From assembly GCA_020650975.1 (NCBI GenBank), contig JAIPMN010002181.1, forward strand, positions 3,662-39,247: a DNA stretch of 35,586 nucleotides, written 5' to 3'. This stretch comes from Apostichopus californicus (taxonomy: Eukaryota; Echinodermata; Holothuroidea; Aspidochirotida; Stichopodidae). The notes under the pieces are model-generated. The model was not told where the DNA came from, made no database searches, and was given only the letters and a program-made list of their open reading frames with translations. The position numbers and the translations under genes were made by a program. Numbering within the stretch: the stretch's first letter is position 1; every line of letters begins with the position of its first letter. Of this stretch, positions 1 to 12,710 are shown one piece after another.

Positions 1-269
1 AGAAATAGAACAACACCCACACCCCCACCCCCACCCCAACCGTTAACTCTAACCGCCCAACCGAAACTACCCATCCACCACCATTTCCATCTCAGCTGAA
101 TACCTGCTTCAATACAATAAAAGAGAATGCAGGGTTTCTTACAGTCTTAAAGAAAGTATGCAGACCAATAATGATCAGTATCAATTAAAGTACTGAGGTA
201 TGATTTACTCAAGTTATATCTAAAATATCTTAAGCTAGGTCTGTCAATTAATGTGTTAGGTAAGGAGTT

Positions 270-580
270 CTAAAGGTTAATGGCAGGATATACCAAAGGC
301 TCAATTGAGAGGAAGATAATGCAGTTTATCGTATGTAGAAGAATTAAGCTAAGTGTTTTGAAAAGAGAACCAGTATGATCACGTGGACCAGAGTGACAAA
401 TATGTCGGACAGCTCTTTTCTGTAGTCCGAGTAAGAGACTTTTTAAGTATGACTTTCTGGTTCTAGACCATGCAGTGCTGCAATAAGTGAAATGCGGATA
501 AAATACAAAGAACACTCTTAGGGAGTATATATATTTAAGTCTACTTAAAATACCTTTTCTTTTATTTTCCAGCCTCAATG
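270..580 (-). pseudogene. Non-LTR retrotransposon reverse-transcriptase C-terminal fragment
   Basis: A minus-strand frame reads YPHFTYCSTAWS, then KSYLKSLLLGLQKRAVRHIC, then HTGSLFKTLSLI. This matches the usual tail of LINE reverse transcriptases (YPHL.YC...W, then L..LQKRA.R.I, then HT.PLFK.L.LL) of the jockey/CR1/L2 type. In a live element it would help copy the element RNA at the target site. No YADD catalytic motif, endonuclease or 5' part is seen. Sequence to the right (580-760) has stops, and the frame ends about 35 residues after the last match. It is an old truncated copy. The precise clade cannot be assigned from this short piece. Confidence 0.72.
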
Positions 581-2954
581 AGTGATTGGTCGAAATTCGT
601 ATCCAACTTGATACCCTCTTGGATTATCAATTACTTTCAAATGAATTTACTCCCATAAAACGCGGCAATTTCAAAAATCAGGAATGATCATGTGTTCGCC
701 TCATAACATGGACACCATTGTAGGTGAATATCAAGTAGGCCTAAGTCTCGCCTATATTATTTTCTAAACTTTTAATAATATGACTCCCTTAGTTCACGAT
801 GAAGCTGACATGCTTCGGCCATCATTACAGCTTCTATTTTACATAATTTATAATCCCACCCTCCTTTAAATCTTACAGCCACATTAATAATCTATCACAA
901 CTTAAAACTACTGAAAGGCAATCTACCCATGCATTCATCCATGGTTATTAACAATGACCCATATTCTTATACCTAATTTACTTAAAGATGTATCTCGCCC
1001 CTTTTGTGCCAATAACCTGGTTTGTACTGATTAATTGCTCCTACAATCCTTCTTCTTCCTATGTTCAATATAGGCAGTTGCCATGGATATAATCAACAAA
1101 TACCATATATGAGAGGTTCAATATTTGTACTTATGTATTATTTTATTTTTATTATTATTATTATTCTTTGTTTTTTGGGGGGGGGGCAAATTTAGAAAAA
1201 AAGCTTTGGGGCTGGAGAACTGTTAAGCCGTTATATCTTATTCACAATTGCATTTGAAAATGGCTAGTCAATACAAAGTTTAACAGACTGGAAGAACACT
1301 TAATGTACATGGGTTCATCAATGAGTAAAGTGCAACCTTACGGATAAAAGTCTGTGCTTTTAATAAACATATGAGAGTATTTTTGAGCTGTTTGCAAACT
1401 TTCTCCCTGTATAATAATTATGGCATCGCATTGTGAGGTACCTTCATCAACTATAATAAAACCAACATGATCAAGTTATGTTTCATTTGTTAAAGTAAAC
1501 AATGGGAAAAAAATATATTTAAGTTAAATATTGAAGCATTTTCATGGTCTTGCACATTTCATTGAAAGTCAAATTTGGAAATGTCAAGAAAATAACAAAG
1601 TGCTTTAAATTCTGTTTGTCTGTACCTCAAACGAGCTTGATTGCCTCAAATTTACAATTTTCTTTTTGGAAGGTTGTCAAAGACTAATCAGGTATGACAA
1701 TGGTAGCGCCATGTTCACTGACTCCGACTGGTGTTGTCAAACCTTGGAATATTAGTGACTTCATCTGTAAGGAAGTTTTGATTTTTTGGTGAAATGGTCT
1801 TAATTTGAGGGCCTAGAAATTGTGATTTTCTCTTCCTTTTTCCATGTTATTTTAATTTATCATAAACTTGCTCAATTGCTAAAAAGTTTCATTAAACAAA
1901 TTGACTGACTGCAAATTTCATCAACTTGTAAAGCAGATAGAATTTTGTTTTCATCAAATTGAAAGACTGATCACGAATTTCTAAAATTTATTAGGAAAAA
2001 TATGTCAACAAAAGTTCAGTCGTGACATCACAGTTTTATTGTGCTACAATAAGTTTATAAAGGGAATTGATTTCCTAATTTTTTTACCAATTAAAGCTCT
2101 GTGGTAAAAGGACAGATTATTACCAATGTTCTTCTTTTGTTTTTGAGGTTGGATCTTAAAATAAATAATGCAGTATTAAAATTATGTCAAATCAGTAAAA
2201 TGTCTAGTCAAACTTAGAATCCTACTTTAAACTCACATTTAACATTAAAACCACAAACTGTCCATTATTTCTGAAAAATTTCAAAACTGTTTCTCATAAA
2301 AAGAATTTATAAGCTTTCATCTTTAAAGGCCGGCCATCAGCTATAGCTATTGGCCCAATAATTTATCACGCTAAAAATGTCTAAAAAACTTTTCAAAGAT
2401 ACCTTTCTAAAAAAGTTCTGATCCTCAAAATATTCCCTGTAGTTAAGAAGTGCTAATTATATACTTCTTTGAGTGGCAGTACTAACATTGAAAATTTGAG
2501 CATAGGTGACCATTACCGGACTTTCTAGCATAATTGGGGGCGATACTAATGACCCCATTACTGTACATCAGCTATGGATTTGAATAAATGCCTTTCTTTT
2601 CTTGCTACAAGAAAAACTTTTGTGACATGCAGATTGATCAGTGCAGGCAGGACCAAGAACGGTCGGAATAAAAGAGGACTGCTACTTGAAATGGAAAATA
2701 AATTGATCCTCAAACAGCAGATTAACTTTGTGAAAAACAGTTTACATTCTCACACCCTTTCTATAACTGTACTCTTTTTAGTTATTTAGCTTACATTCTA
2801 ATTATTCAGGTACTTTTAGAAATATTATTGGGGGTAACTGTGCCCTTTGTTGTCTTATGTTGTAAAATATAATTGTTTGTATTTATAAGTCTTGATTACT
2901 TCCAAAGAGGTTTCAAATATAAAATTAACTGAAACTGAAATAATATTACTAAAA

Positions 2955-3250
2955 AGACTCTCAGAACTGGTTAGCAACTGATTAGTCTTATATTTTATCA
3001 TTTACGAATAAATGTAAAGTATTCTCTACTAACTTAAAGCACTTCATCAAAAAATCCTTGACAAAATGCTCAATTGTTAAATTAATAAATTATTTATATT
3101 CATGTAAAGTCAGAACTGATTGCATCATTTAAGCTTATGTTTTATCATTCATGAATAAATATAAAGTATTCGCTACTAACTTAAAGCACTTCATACAAAA
3201 AATCCTTGAACAAAATGCTCTACTATTAAATTAATAAATTATTTATAAGT
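2955..3250. repeat. 147-bp imperfect tandem duplication
   Basis: The core ACTTAAAGCACTTCAT occurs at about 3032 and again 147 bases later. It is followed in both copies by AAAAATCCTTG, CAAAATGCTC and TTAAATTAATAAATTATTTAT. The flanking TTTATCATT..GAATAAAT is also shared. There are two copies, with a few substitutions and one-base indels. Confidence 0.85.
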
Positions 3251-5015
3251 TTAATATCATACTGATCTTTATACTGATGGGGGGGGGGACATAAAAACAA
3301 ATGATAACAAACAAAATATCAAGAAAAAAAGACTCAAAACAATGAAAAGACACTACTCACTATCAAGCCGTTTGTTAAAAGTTCTCACAGAAATTGTCCT
3401 CCCATAAATCAATGAGCTTTACATAAATATTCTGCAGGTTTACTGCGGCCTACAAGCTTTCTTCGTCACACTTTACGTCTCCAATAAAATGTTTAATACC
3501 ACAAAAAACTGATATCGGCTCTAAATTAGACACACTAACTGGATAAACAGCTCTAACAGGTCCAACATTTCTCTCTTCCGATATCGATCTGATATCGCGG
3601 ACACTCCTCCCAGAAACCGCCACCGTCTCTCAGAAGATAAACTTGTAGGCGAGCTGGCGTGAGAGATGATTCGGCAGAGAAAATTTTTTTTTCTCTTTTT
3701 TCTGAGAGCGCAATCTCTCTAATTCTATTCCTCTCGTTCTTGATTGACTGTCCTAGCAGCAATCTCTAGAGATTTGAAGATCGTCAATCAGAATCAATAC
3801 TGAAGGTGGAGTGATATCAGAACTATCTCGTAAGTAAATCGAGGTACAAGGTTAGGGAGATATAGATATATGTAAGTGTGTGCTACGTGTGAGATATTAA
3901 GAGTACCCATGCACCATCTGGAAACAAATCAACTAGGAGATGATTGAATACCAATAAAAGAAAACAGCAACATGTTGGAAATATTAAAAAACAATTTTGA
4001 AGAATTTTTTTTTTTCGCATTTTTCCTTTTTTTTTCAATCAAGATATTTTTTATTATTGGGAGGGGAGGGGAAAAGTTGGGTAGGGAGAAGCAGAAACCT
4101 TGAGTATTGAAATGAAACGAATTACCAGAATTACATAGATTTATTTACTTCTTTAAATATGGAAAGAAATTGCCAAAATGGTGTTAATCCATGATTAATT
4201 TTGTACTGCAAAGCTAAATGCAAACTCAGAAATTTCATGCAGCCTGGCTTATGTTTCCAGCTTCACAGTGATTAGTAAAGCCAAAAAATCAATTGCCACA
4301 ATGGCAAAAGCATTGTTAAAAATTAGTGATTGCATAACTGTACTATTTTGCAGAGCTTGACATAATGGGCAAAAGGGATGAAAAATTGTCATAGTGACCC
4401 TCAATGTTGACTTTCACTCCTGCCCTACACTTATAACCACACCAATCAAAAGTCTAGGGAATACATCACAGCAAAAGTTCCCACGAAGCATTAAAAGTTC
4501 TTCACTATTTCCCCAAAATATGCTAGCAAGTCAGGAAATGATCACAAAATTTCAACAAACATTTTACTGCCACCCTCAAGTAGTCCATGATTATCAAGAC
4601 CGATATCATATTTTTTAATAATCCTAATCATTGGAAATTATTATATCAATATGGAGTCATCAAACAGTTTGGACCATAGTTATTCTGAAAACTTCTAGCA
4701 ATTAGCTTGCTAAAGTAAGATCCAATTCTGAGGCCTAATATAATAAATATTCATTCTAGCCATATTCTACCAGTTGTTATCTATGTAGACCATATTCTCC
4801 AAGCCTGCATGTAAAATTATCATTTGCACCGTAAAATTGCAAATTGTACCATTTGATAAGGTGGGGAAGGTTGTCACCTTTAACATTTGGACATTATAGT
4901 CATACACAGAAAGAATTCATATTTAGTGCCTTCCATAGAGACTAAGCTGTGTACACTAACTGACAATAAATGACATGACCAGTGTTACTGTGTGTTTCTG
5001 ATCAGGCAAATAAAG

Positions 5016-5060
5016 CCCCACAATTTACCCCACAATTTACCCCGCAATTTACCCCACAAT
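5016..5060. repeat. 12-bp tandem repeat, four copies
   Basis: The unit CCCCACAATTTA is repeated about 3.7 times with one A-to-G change. It is a short microsatellite/minisatellite with no coding meaning. Confidence 0.9.
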
Positions 5061-5522
5061 ACTGCTGTACGTTCTAACATACCCTGGCATACTGGATCTA
5101 GCCAGTTTTACAAGGCAGATGTCAGGGTAGACGTAATGGTCACAAATTAATTTCAAATGTCACACTACAATTCATATGACCTTATGTGACCTTATCATGT
5201 GACCTTATCGCTCACAGCCATTGGTAGCCAAACGCTATGTTTAAACATGCAAGATTACTCTCCTTTCTGTGCGGCTTAAATTTTAATCCCAGCCCCAAGA
5301 CTCATGTTCCGACGAGAAAGAACCTCAGGGCAACGACACAGCCTTATACCTCACCCTCCAATAATACGAGAACAGGTCTTAAGCAGTCGGAGAACATTGC
5401 ATAATCTCATCGCCGGGAAAGATACGAAACAATAGAGACTTTTTAAGACACATATTTCAAACGAAAGAAAGATAAAACCCGGGCTGCAAATGGTCTATAA
5501 AATGTAAATAATTGCATCTTAC

Positions 5523-5716
5523 CGTAGTTCTTCAAGGATATCAAGCAGCTGGAGACCTACAAACTCGTTGCGAAGCCTCACTCGGATCTCAAATTCCTCG
5601 GTCGAAATCAATATGGAATTGACGAAGGCAAGCAGTGTGGTCTTGTAGGGGATGATTTCGGCATTCTTCAGCTCCTTTATGATGAGGCTAAAACGATACC
5701 TCAAGTTTTTGGTCCT
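5523..5716 (-). CDS. INF2: INF2-like formin, coding exon 4 (DID)
   Basis: This 194-bp exon has 64 codons plus CG of a split Arg. It follows an AATCCGCAG acceptor (phase 0, matching AAG at the end of exon 3) and precedes a GTAAGATG donor. Key blocks are LRYRFSLIIKELKNAE, VPY-like IIPYKTTLLAFVN, and RVRLRNEFVGLQLLDILEEL. In the joined protein the two arginines of the RVRLRNEF block fall near residues 216 and 220. By alignment they correspond to human INF2 R214 and R218, positions in the inhibitory domain where substitutions are known to cause focal segmental glomerulosclerosis. This exon is nearly the end of the DID. The next exon was not recognised in the remaining 5.5 kb and is presumably outside the window. 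Open frame upstream of the acceptor is intronic read-through. Confidence 0.92.
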
Positions 5717-6521
5717 CTGCGGATTTGGAATTTTGTCGATAAATAACGATAATTTATGGTTATGGAAGGGGGGACAAATTTTCACCAAAGGATAAGTTTG
5801 CTACTGTAAACACTTGAGAAGTTTTCAGACGTTTTCGATGTTCTGTGAGATGTGTAGAAATAATGTATTTCAGGGAACAAAGGAGCTTTAGATCTTAAAT
5901 GTTGCAAACGGAAAATATTGTGGGATTCAAGTATATATTAACTTGAGATATGTGGTTTGTAACTCTCAGTGATGTTACCCAGCAGATCTCTTGCTTATAT
6001 TTAAAGGTATAGGCATCTACTTGTGCCTGAATACATGTATTGACTGCTTTCATCAAAATTTCAACAAAGTTACAACTGAACGCAAAATGCAGCTTTCAAA
6101 TTAATCCAGGAATATTAACCCCCAACCACCTTAGGACAGTAAGAAGACACCTGCTGATGCAAAGATTCCGAAACAGTTGATTACATATGCGTTTATCTTT
6201 TCTCCCCAACCATCATTAACCCACAATTTATCTCCCTTCCCTTCTCCCAATTACCAATGTTATCATCTCTTCTTCCCAACCATTAACCCACAAATCCCTC
6301 TTCCCCTATCCTTCTCTCGATTACCAATGTTATCATCTCTTCTTCCCAACCATTAACCCACCAATCCCCCTTCCCCTATCCTTCTCCCTATTACCATTGA
6401 TGTAAGCATCTCTTCTTCCCAACCATCAATAACCCACAGTTTGTCCCTCTTCCCCTATCCTTCTCCGGGCCCTTTCACCACTTTTCGGGGATAGATCCGA
6501 TTAAAGTTTACTGTACTGTAC
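5717..6521 (-). other. Intron 3 of the INF2-like gene
   Basis: An 805-bp intron between exons 3 and 4. About a third of it is the 70-bp repeat at 6196-6467; the rest shows no feature. Confidence 0.85.
6196..6467. repeat. 70-bp minisatellite, four copies, in INF2-like intron 3
   Basis: The motif TCTTCCCAACCAT recurs near 6201, 6271, 6341 and 6414 (spacing 70, 70, 73). Each is followed by AACCCAC and, further on, TTCCCCTATCCTTCTC and ATTACCA. The plus strand is pyrimidine-rich, so the transcript carries purine-rich GGGAAGAAGAGA-type repeats. The array ends 54 bases inside the exon 3 donor. Confidence 0.9.
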
Positions 6522-6637
6522 CTTGTAGTCTTCTAAGGCATCGATGGCTAGCATGTAACCTTTATGGGAGTAAACACAGAGCCCGCAGAGTAACTCAAAC
6601 ACCTGCTTCTTGACAAGAACGTTGTTTGTATCTAGCA
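6522..6637 (-). CDS. INF2: INF2-like formin, coding exon 3 (DID)
   Basis: This 116-bp exon (TG plus 38 codons) has a TTCCATCAG acceptor and an AAG|GTACAG donor, leaving in phase 0. Its product begins [20 protein letters not shown] and continues [18 protein letters not shown]. This is one of the most conserved INF2 segments (LDT.NV.VK.QVFELL..LC.YS..G..L.LDAL..YK) and is what identified the gene. It is an armadillo-repeat helix pair in the diaphanous-inhibitory domain. On the transcript strand the donor is followed within 55 bases by a purine-rich 70-bp minisatellite, which is unusual so close to a splice site. No in-frame stop is present. Confidence 0.93.
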
Positions 6638-7980
6638 CTGATGGAAAAGAAATGAGACAAGATTCTAGAAATATGTTACAGACCGTCCAAATACCTCAAA
6701 AGCAATTTGGTGTGTGTGGGTTTGGTTTTACTTTTTAATTTCTTTCTTGTGTTTATTTTATCTAAACTAAGTTCATATTCATCAAGCAAAACTATGTCCC
6801 AGGGTATACTTACATAATATCTCAGAATTAATACATAGATAGAAACATCCTTTTTGCATTTTCTTTATGTGTAAAATCTGCAATTAACCAGTGTTTGTTG
6901 TTTATTAACATTACAGTAATAGACATTAATGCTATTTTCATAAACATAAATCACCACCCCTCTATAATGGACATGGAATTCCCCATGAAACATTCAACAG
7001 AATTATACATGTGGACAATGTATTTTAGATATAAATCTTGTTTTCACCTTATACTGCACAGGCAAAATATAAATCTTGTAAGAAATCTCTTCAAATAGCT
7101 CATAAATATTAAATACAGAAGGAAAAAGCATTTAAAACTAAAACCAAAAGTAACTTTTAAGGACCAAACCAATATGAAAGACGGTGGGATATAATTAATT
7201 AAGTAGTTCAAATGTAAGTCTCTAGTGTATCAAAATATCAGTTATTGCAATTAAAATACTGACAGGGCAGACCTTGGGCATCAAATCATTGCAAGCAAAC
7301 ATGACGAGAAGATTGTTAGAGTTACATTTTATGAGATGAGGTCGTTGATGGTTTCTAAGGGACAGCATATGAAGTACTGATAACAGTGTCCAAGTAAACA
7401 GGAGATAAAATAACATCCTAGCCTACTACAGCAATGATGCAGTTAGAAAGTCATTAAACACATCACTAACGAGTGACTAACGAGCATGTTTCATTGCTCA
7501 GAATTTGAACTCGACTGAAACGTAAAAGGAGGGTTATGTGATGTGGAGACTCAGATACAACACAGAAGATAACATTTCACTTGTGCAAAACTGAAACAGA
7601 ATTACAGTATAAAGGCTGAATTTTGCTGTTGATTAATCTTTTAAAGAAATCACAGTAAAAGTGTTGTGCATTTGCTTAAAAAGTATCTAGTTCTTTGGTT
7701 GAAAGGAGAACATTTTTGATTTACAACAATTAGTTACGAGGAAATATGTCAAAGCTTGTATTAGATGCAAACAAATTAATTTATATCGCATTCAATTTCC
7801 ATAACTTTATTATGCATTATACTATCGGCGGCGAGCTATGTCACAACAAAGATATCGCATATCGCAACCAGAATCAGCAACCAATGCCACAGGAAGAAAT
7901 CAATATGTGACATCATTAATGTTAGCAACAGCTGGCACATGTTCAAGTTAAACAAAATAGTTAAAATGGAAGCAAAATGA

Positions 7981-8545
7981 CATCCTTTGAAGTATGAGGT
8001 TCATCCAAGTTTTACTTTTGGAGTTATCAAGTTTACCATGTCAGACATTTGAACTAGATATATATTGAATTTTGACGGCTTCAAAAAAACATCACAGTTC
8101 TTGTACTCACTAAGGTGGATATACATTCTGAGTATCAGGTTCATTGCAGCTTTACTTTTGGAGTTATCATGTTTACCAGGGTTTCAGATTTTGATATCTT
8201 TTGACCTCCAGTGACCTTTGACCTACCCCAATAACAAGAGCAGATGAGAACTTACTGAAGTGCACCCACATACCAAAAATAAGATTCATCATATAGCTAA
8301 AAATGTTGAGTTAACTTGTTTATTTTTTGTTATTGAGATTTTGCCTCCTGTTGACCTCAAATGACCTCTATAAAAAATGCTCGAAGTGTAGTACTCATTA
8401 AGGGATACCGAACAACTAAGTATGCCATTCACCACTGCTACAGATGTTCAGTAAGCTTGTTTACAAGGTTTTCATATTTCTGCCACATGTGACCTCACAT
8501 GACCTTTGACCTTACTCAGTAACAAAGCAGCTAAGAACTTACCAC
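7981..8545. repeat. Degenerate 142-bp tandem repeat, about four copies
   Basis: Related blocks begin near 7993, 8133, 8278 and 8421 (spacing about 140-145). Each has a T-A-T-G/C-..GTTCAT start, a GTTTAC-type middle, and (in copies 2-4) a TGACCTC..TGACCT tail followed by AATAACAA.AGC....GAACTTAC in two of them. Divergence between copies is high, so the array is old. Confidence 0.75.
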
Positions 8546-8869
8546 GGAAAATCTACAAAATAAATTAGAAGCTTCTGCACTGTACGGTTTTGTAACAAAG
8601 ATGCTTTATACATATTTAAGTCTTATTGGTGGCGCTACCCATTTATAAGAATGTGCAACAAGTGGAAATTTCCGTGAAGGGTTTCCCGCAGGATAGCCTG
8701 GCCGCAGAAACATATTGCTTTGTCAGAACACAAAGAACCGTCAAAGTAAACAGAAGCACAATTACAACTATCCATCACTAGGTCGACCGCACGAAGAGAC
8801 AACAGGTTTAAATGTGAATTTTCCTGTTACTAGCGGTTAAACCTATCACTTAGGACTCACAGTGGGCCG

Positions 8870-9020
8870 ACATTGGATGAGTTATCGTGTTTAGGAGACA
8901 AGAACATACGCGTAGATACTAACACACACACATACACAAACATTATACACACCGTCACACATGTCATCACCAAGGCATAGATTCCTTTTGCCTTCGATGG
9001 TAAGGAATCGAAAAGACAGT
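8870..9020 (+). repeat. RTE/SINE-like 3' remnant with CA-rich segment
   Basis: A CA-rich stretch (ACACACACATACACAAAC and ACACACCGTCACAC) is followed by CATCACCAAGGCATAGATTCC. After that come 8-bp inverted arms GATTCCTT (8990-8997) and AAGGAATC (9002-9009), then an A-rich step. This arrangement resembles the 3' ends of RTE-type LINEs and the SINEs that use them in marine invertebrates. Family assignment is from general resemblance only, and the left boundary is uncertain. Confidence 0.35.
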
Positions 9021-12000
9021 CTCCATTCGATCTCCCTCCTATTCATCAGTGCATTTCACAAGTTAAAATTTATAAGTAAAAACTACTGTAATACAAACAT
9101 ATTATGTACAGCCCTCTACAGCAATCCTCAGCTCTCCCTTCCTCATCTTGTAAGTAATTTCAACTTTGCCAGCAATAATTGTCGAATCAAAAGAAGTTAT
9201 TGATGCAGTCTGATACAGGATAGAGGGCAGTGTGCTAATATGATATTAAGTGCACCTCTGTGTTGGATGATCAGTGAGAGCATGCATGTATGTAATGTAT
9301 GTGTAATGTATGCAATGGACCTTAGTAAGGCTTTACACAATGATCTATTACATTGTACAGTATGCGAGGCAACCTATAATTATCATTCAGAAATCTTTAT
9401 AGTTGATTACTCATACTTTGCTTAATTATATTGCTGACATTTGATATCCAAAAGTTTGTCAATTATTAGCATCGAGCCGGGTATGCAAGCAATTCTATAC
9501 TGAACATTGCCTGAAGACTCAACTTACTTCATTATCATTGACAATGATTATGATTTATAACCTAACAACGACATCTTCCTCATGCAAGTTAATGACCAGC
9601 ACAAAAGTCATTCAGATTTTATTGTCAACTATCATTTCGCCTTGCAGTCTGCTTGTTCCCCAGCCAACAGGATACAAGCATTTGTCCAGGTGACAGCTTA
9701 ATTGTGCTATGTGCTAAGGAAAGTTAATATCACCATGCATGTTATCTCAACTGCTCAACATTCAATATGCCTTGGACAAAATCAAAGTGAATGACTCATA
9801 AAGATAGGCAGGTTCATGGCACCATACAGAAATAACTGTCCAAATTTTTAGGTCTATGAATTTTCCTGGTTTATAAAAAGCTGCTAAGAATCTTTGCAAC
9901 CAATTAGTAGGTTTTTGTCCATTTTTGCAGAGCATTTTGCAAGACGATGATAATTGAATTATCTTCTTCTGATCTAAAAGTAATATCATTTACCTTTTTT
10001 ATTGGCAAGCAAAATGATCTGCTGGAGAGAAGTGCCAAAGAAACGATCTGAACTGAGCCAAGAATATAACACACCTGTTTATATAGGGGGCAGGAGACCT
10101 TTGAGGTCTGTGTGACAAAGGTGCAATAACAAAGTTTTCACAGATAAAGTTTGCTCATCATGTTTTGTTTTTTTTGGCCTTGATATTAAGTGTCAAGTAT
10201 GTTTCTCCAGAATATCCTTTGACAATATGGTTTCAATAGTACTTTGAGTAAGTTTAATCCATTTTTAGAGAATACATTACACAGAAAGAAAGTTAAATAT
10301 TGTTTGTTATCTAATTTTCACCTATCTTCGCATAAATCTGTTTTGTATCCCAGTCTGCATTTGTTCATGTGAGCAGAGGCAAACATTGATTCTGCAAATT
10401 GATTAAGTTCAAAAGAAATATTTCCTAACTGCAGAGAATTTTGTATGTGGGATTCATATACTTATATACTGTTATCTCATTGTTCAAAACTTGATGGTTT
10501 GTTAGCAAAAGCTTTCAATGTTCTTGAATACTTGTATATATCCCTGGTTCTTACCTTGGCCTAATGAGTCCCCAAACGATCGTGAAGTGGAATTTTCTGG
10601 TACATGTGTCGAACTTTCATAATCTCATATACGTAGTTGTAATTCTACATGCAACACACACATGTATATGTGCTGTATACAGACAGAGTAGATTTCTGAA
10701 AGCTTCAAATAATCAAGGTAATAAGCCAATTAAATGCACAATTACTTCCTGAAAAATCAAATTATTGCTTCAGGTTCCAAGAAGGCAACTGAACAATTGA
10801 GTCCTGAATTAGAGAGCGTTTGTTGACAATTTAGGGGTTCTTTACAATTTCATACAATTACAATAATTGTTTACAAGTCTGCACAGAATAATGCATTGTT
10901 TTACCATGATAAAGCAAAGTGGATCGTTATCTCAACTTTTATTGGCATACAATTTATCGGCTCCCAATATTAGGATGTCTGCTATCTGTGTATCTTTAAT
11001 GTTTTGCTTTCTCAGCTAGTTAGGCCAAAAATAAAAGTGAAACCAATTAGGTTAATGTTCAGCTTAAATTATGCTATGGACTGTGCCAAAGTTATAGTAT
11101 GGCAAAACTTAATTATGGAGATCACTTTCCTGCAGGTCCTGATCTTTCAGATATTTTACAAGCATTAAGTTAAGTTATATAGGCAATTGCTTTTCTCATG
11201 CCCCAAGTTTGAGAATGATTGACCAGTATTTGAATATCTAACATATATTCCGGCTACTTAGAACCTTTACAAGGCTTATACTATGCAATCAAAACTATTA
11301 GACATGCTGAACTGCTCACACAACAGTGTTCCACACCCCAATAGTTCAATATTTAACATAAAATGATTAAGCATTTTTATAAAAATTATGGACATGCATG
11401 CAGCTATAATAAACACATGTTGAAATTTTGTATGTGATTTTACAGTACACTGAGAATAACGTATTGCATAACATTCAGTTCGAATTCAATCTTTAAACAT
11501 GAGTAGCAACAATGCAGAATTTCAGCTAAACTTCTATTTGAGAAATTTGTTTTGATTGGCAATATTTCTGAGCCATTTTTCCGCATGTTTGTGTAAGATA
11601 TATAAGACATAAGCGACATAACAGTGTCATTCCTTTCCTTCCATCTCCACATTTCAGAAATGAATTTTCCTGAATTGCGCCGCTGCATATCCTGAAAGCC
11701 ATTGACTATTTTCCAAAATGAGCTGAGTTCAACAGTTGTTAGCCCTAATTACTGCAGGGTGTATAGGAACCTCCCTTGGCTTGCCCCCCAAAAAATTCCT
11801 GATACTGTCGTATTTCGGTAATTTTATGCAGTAGATTGCTTTAATTATTACTAGGGATAAACTTTGCCCAATTGCATTAACAAAGAACCAACAGTATATG
11901 CACTTTGTGGTTTTCACTTATGCAATGTTTTAGAACAAAAACATAAAAAAATATCCCTCAACTAAATGTTGTGGATATCACATTTGAATTGTGCTAACCC

Positions 12001-12676
12001 AAAATTGCTCACAAAAGTTGCACCCATGCGATAATAGAACAACCTGCTACTTGTTTACAATCGAGAGAAATATTAAAGAGCAGAGATCAGAATCAGCTCC
12101 AACAATATTGGTCATTCTCAGATGTCACATTCCACATACAAACTGTTGCAGGTTCAAATTGCAAATTTGCCAAGTAGTCCTTTGTACAGAGAATGACATC
12201 AAACTAGATAGGAAGCCTGAAATAACAAGTCAATATTTGACTTGATCATATCTCTCACGAGTGGAATTATTTCCCAAAATGACAGGAAATTAAGATAGAA
12301 GACGTTTTGCTACTCACACCAAACCACATACTGGTTGGTCTTGAATACTAGAAAGTTGAAAAAAATTTCATGATCATTGCATATGATCTGTGGCCTACAT
12401 TTCTTCGTAACTGAAAAATTTACAGAAGGCCCTGTTTCGGGCCCTGCACATGACGACAAAAATATATATAAATATATTATTTTAAGTTTTCATGAGAAGA
12501 CCTCACATGATCTCAAATGAACTTCAAATTTACAAAATATGATCCCATGTATGCAAACTCAACTCATTCAAACCACTCATGAAATTTCAGCCGAATCGAA
12601 TAAAAAATGACAATATGGCAGTCAATCAAACACGATGGCAAAGAGGAACAGAATTTTGGCAGAATTGCACGATCGC

Positions 12677-12710
12677 TTTAGCTCAGCTGAAAGCTTTCAA
12701 TTGAGCTAAA
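12677..12710. repeat. 34-bp near-perfect palindrome
   Basis: TTTAGCTCAGCTGAAAG is followed directly by CTTTCAATTGAGCTAAA. The arms are complementary at 15 of 17 positions with no loop. It lies in a repeat-like region that also has TGATCTCAAATGAACT upstream. Function unknown. Confidence 0.7.

Larger units (their letters stand above)
1..5522. other. Intron 4 / non-coding sequence 3' of exon 4
   Basis: Apart from the LINE fragment and the repeats listed separately, I see no exon here. It is AT-rich with homopolymer runs (10 G at 1177-1186 and at 3279-3288) and a C/A-rich tract at 12-60. No continuation of the INF2-like frame (the expected acidic segment after the DID) was recognised. Confidence 0.6.

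Noticed and set aside
12..60. C/A-rich tract at the left edge, considered as telomere-like sequence
   Set aside because: Irregular CCCACACCC units do not match a telomeric repeat and are followed by ordinary sequence.
5270..5460. CG-richer stretch near exon 4, considered as the next INF2 exon or a promoter
   Set aside because: The minus-strand frames contain stops and do not show the acidic segment expected after the inhibitory domain. No core promoter motif was seen.
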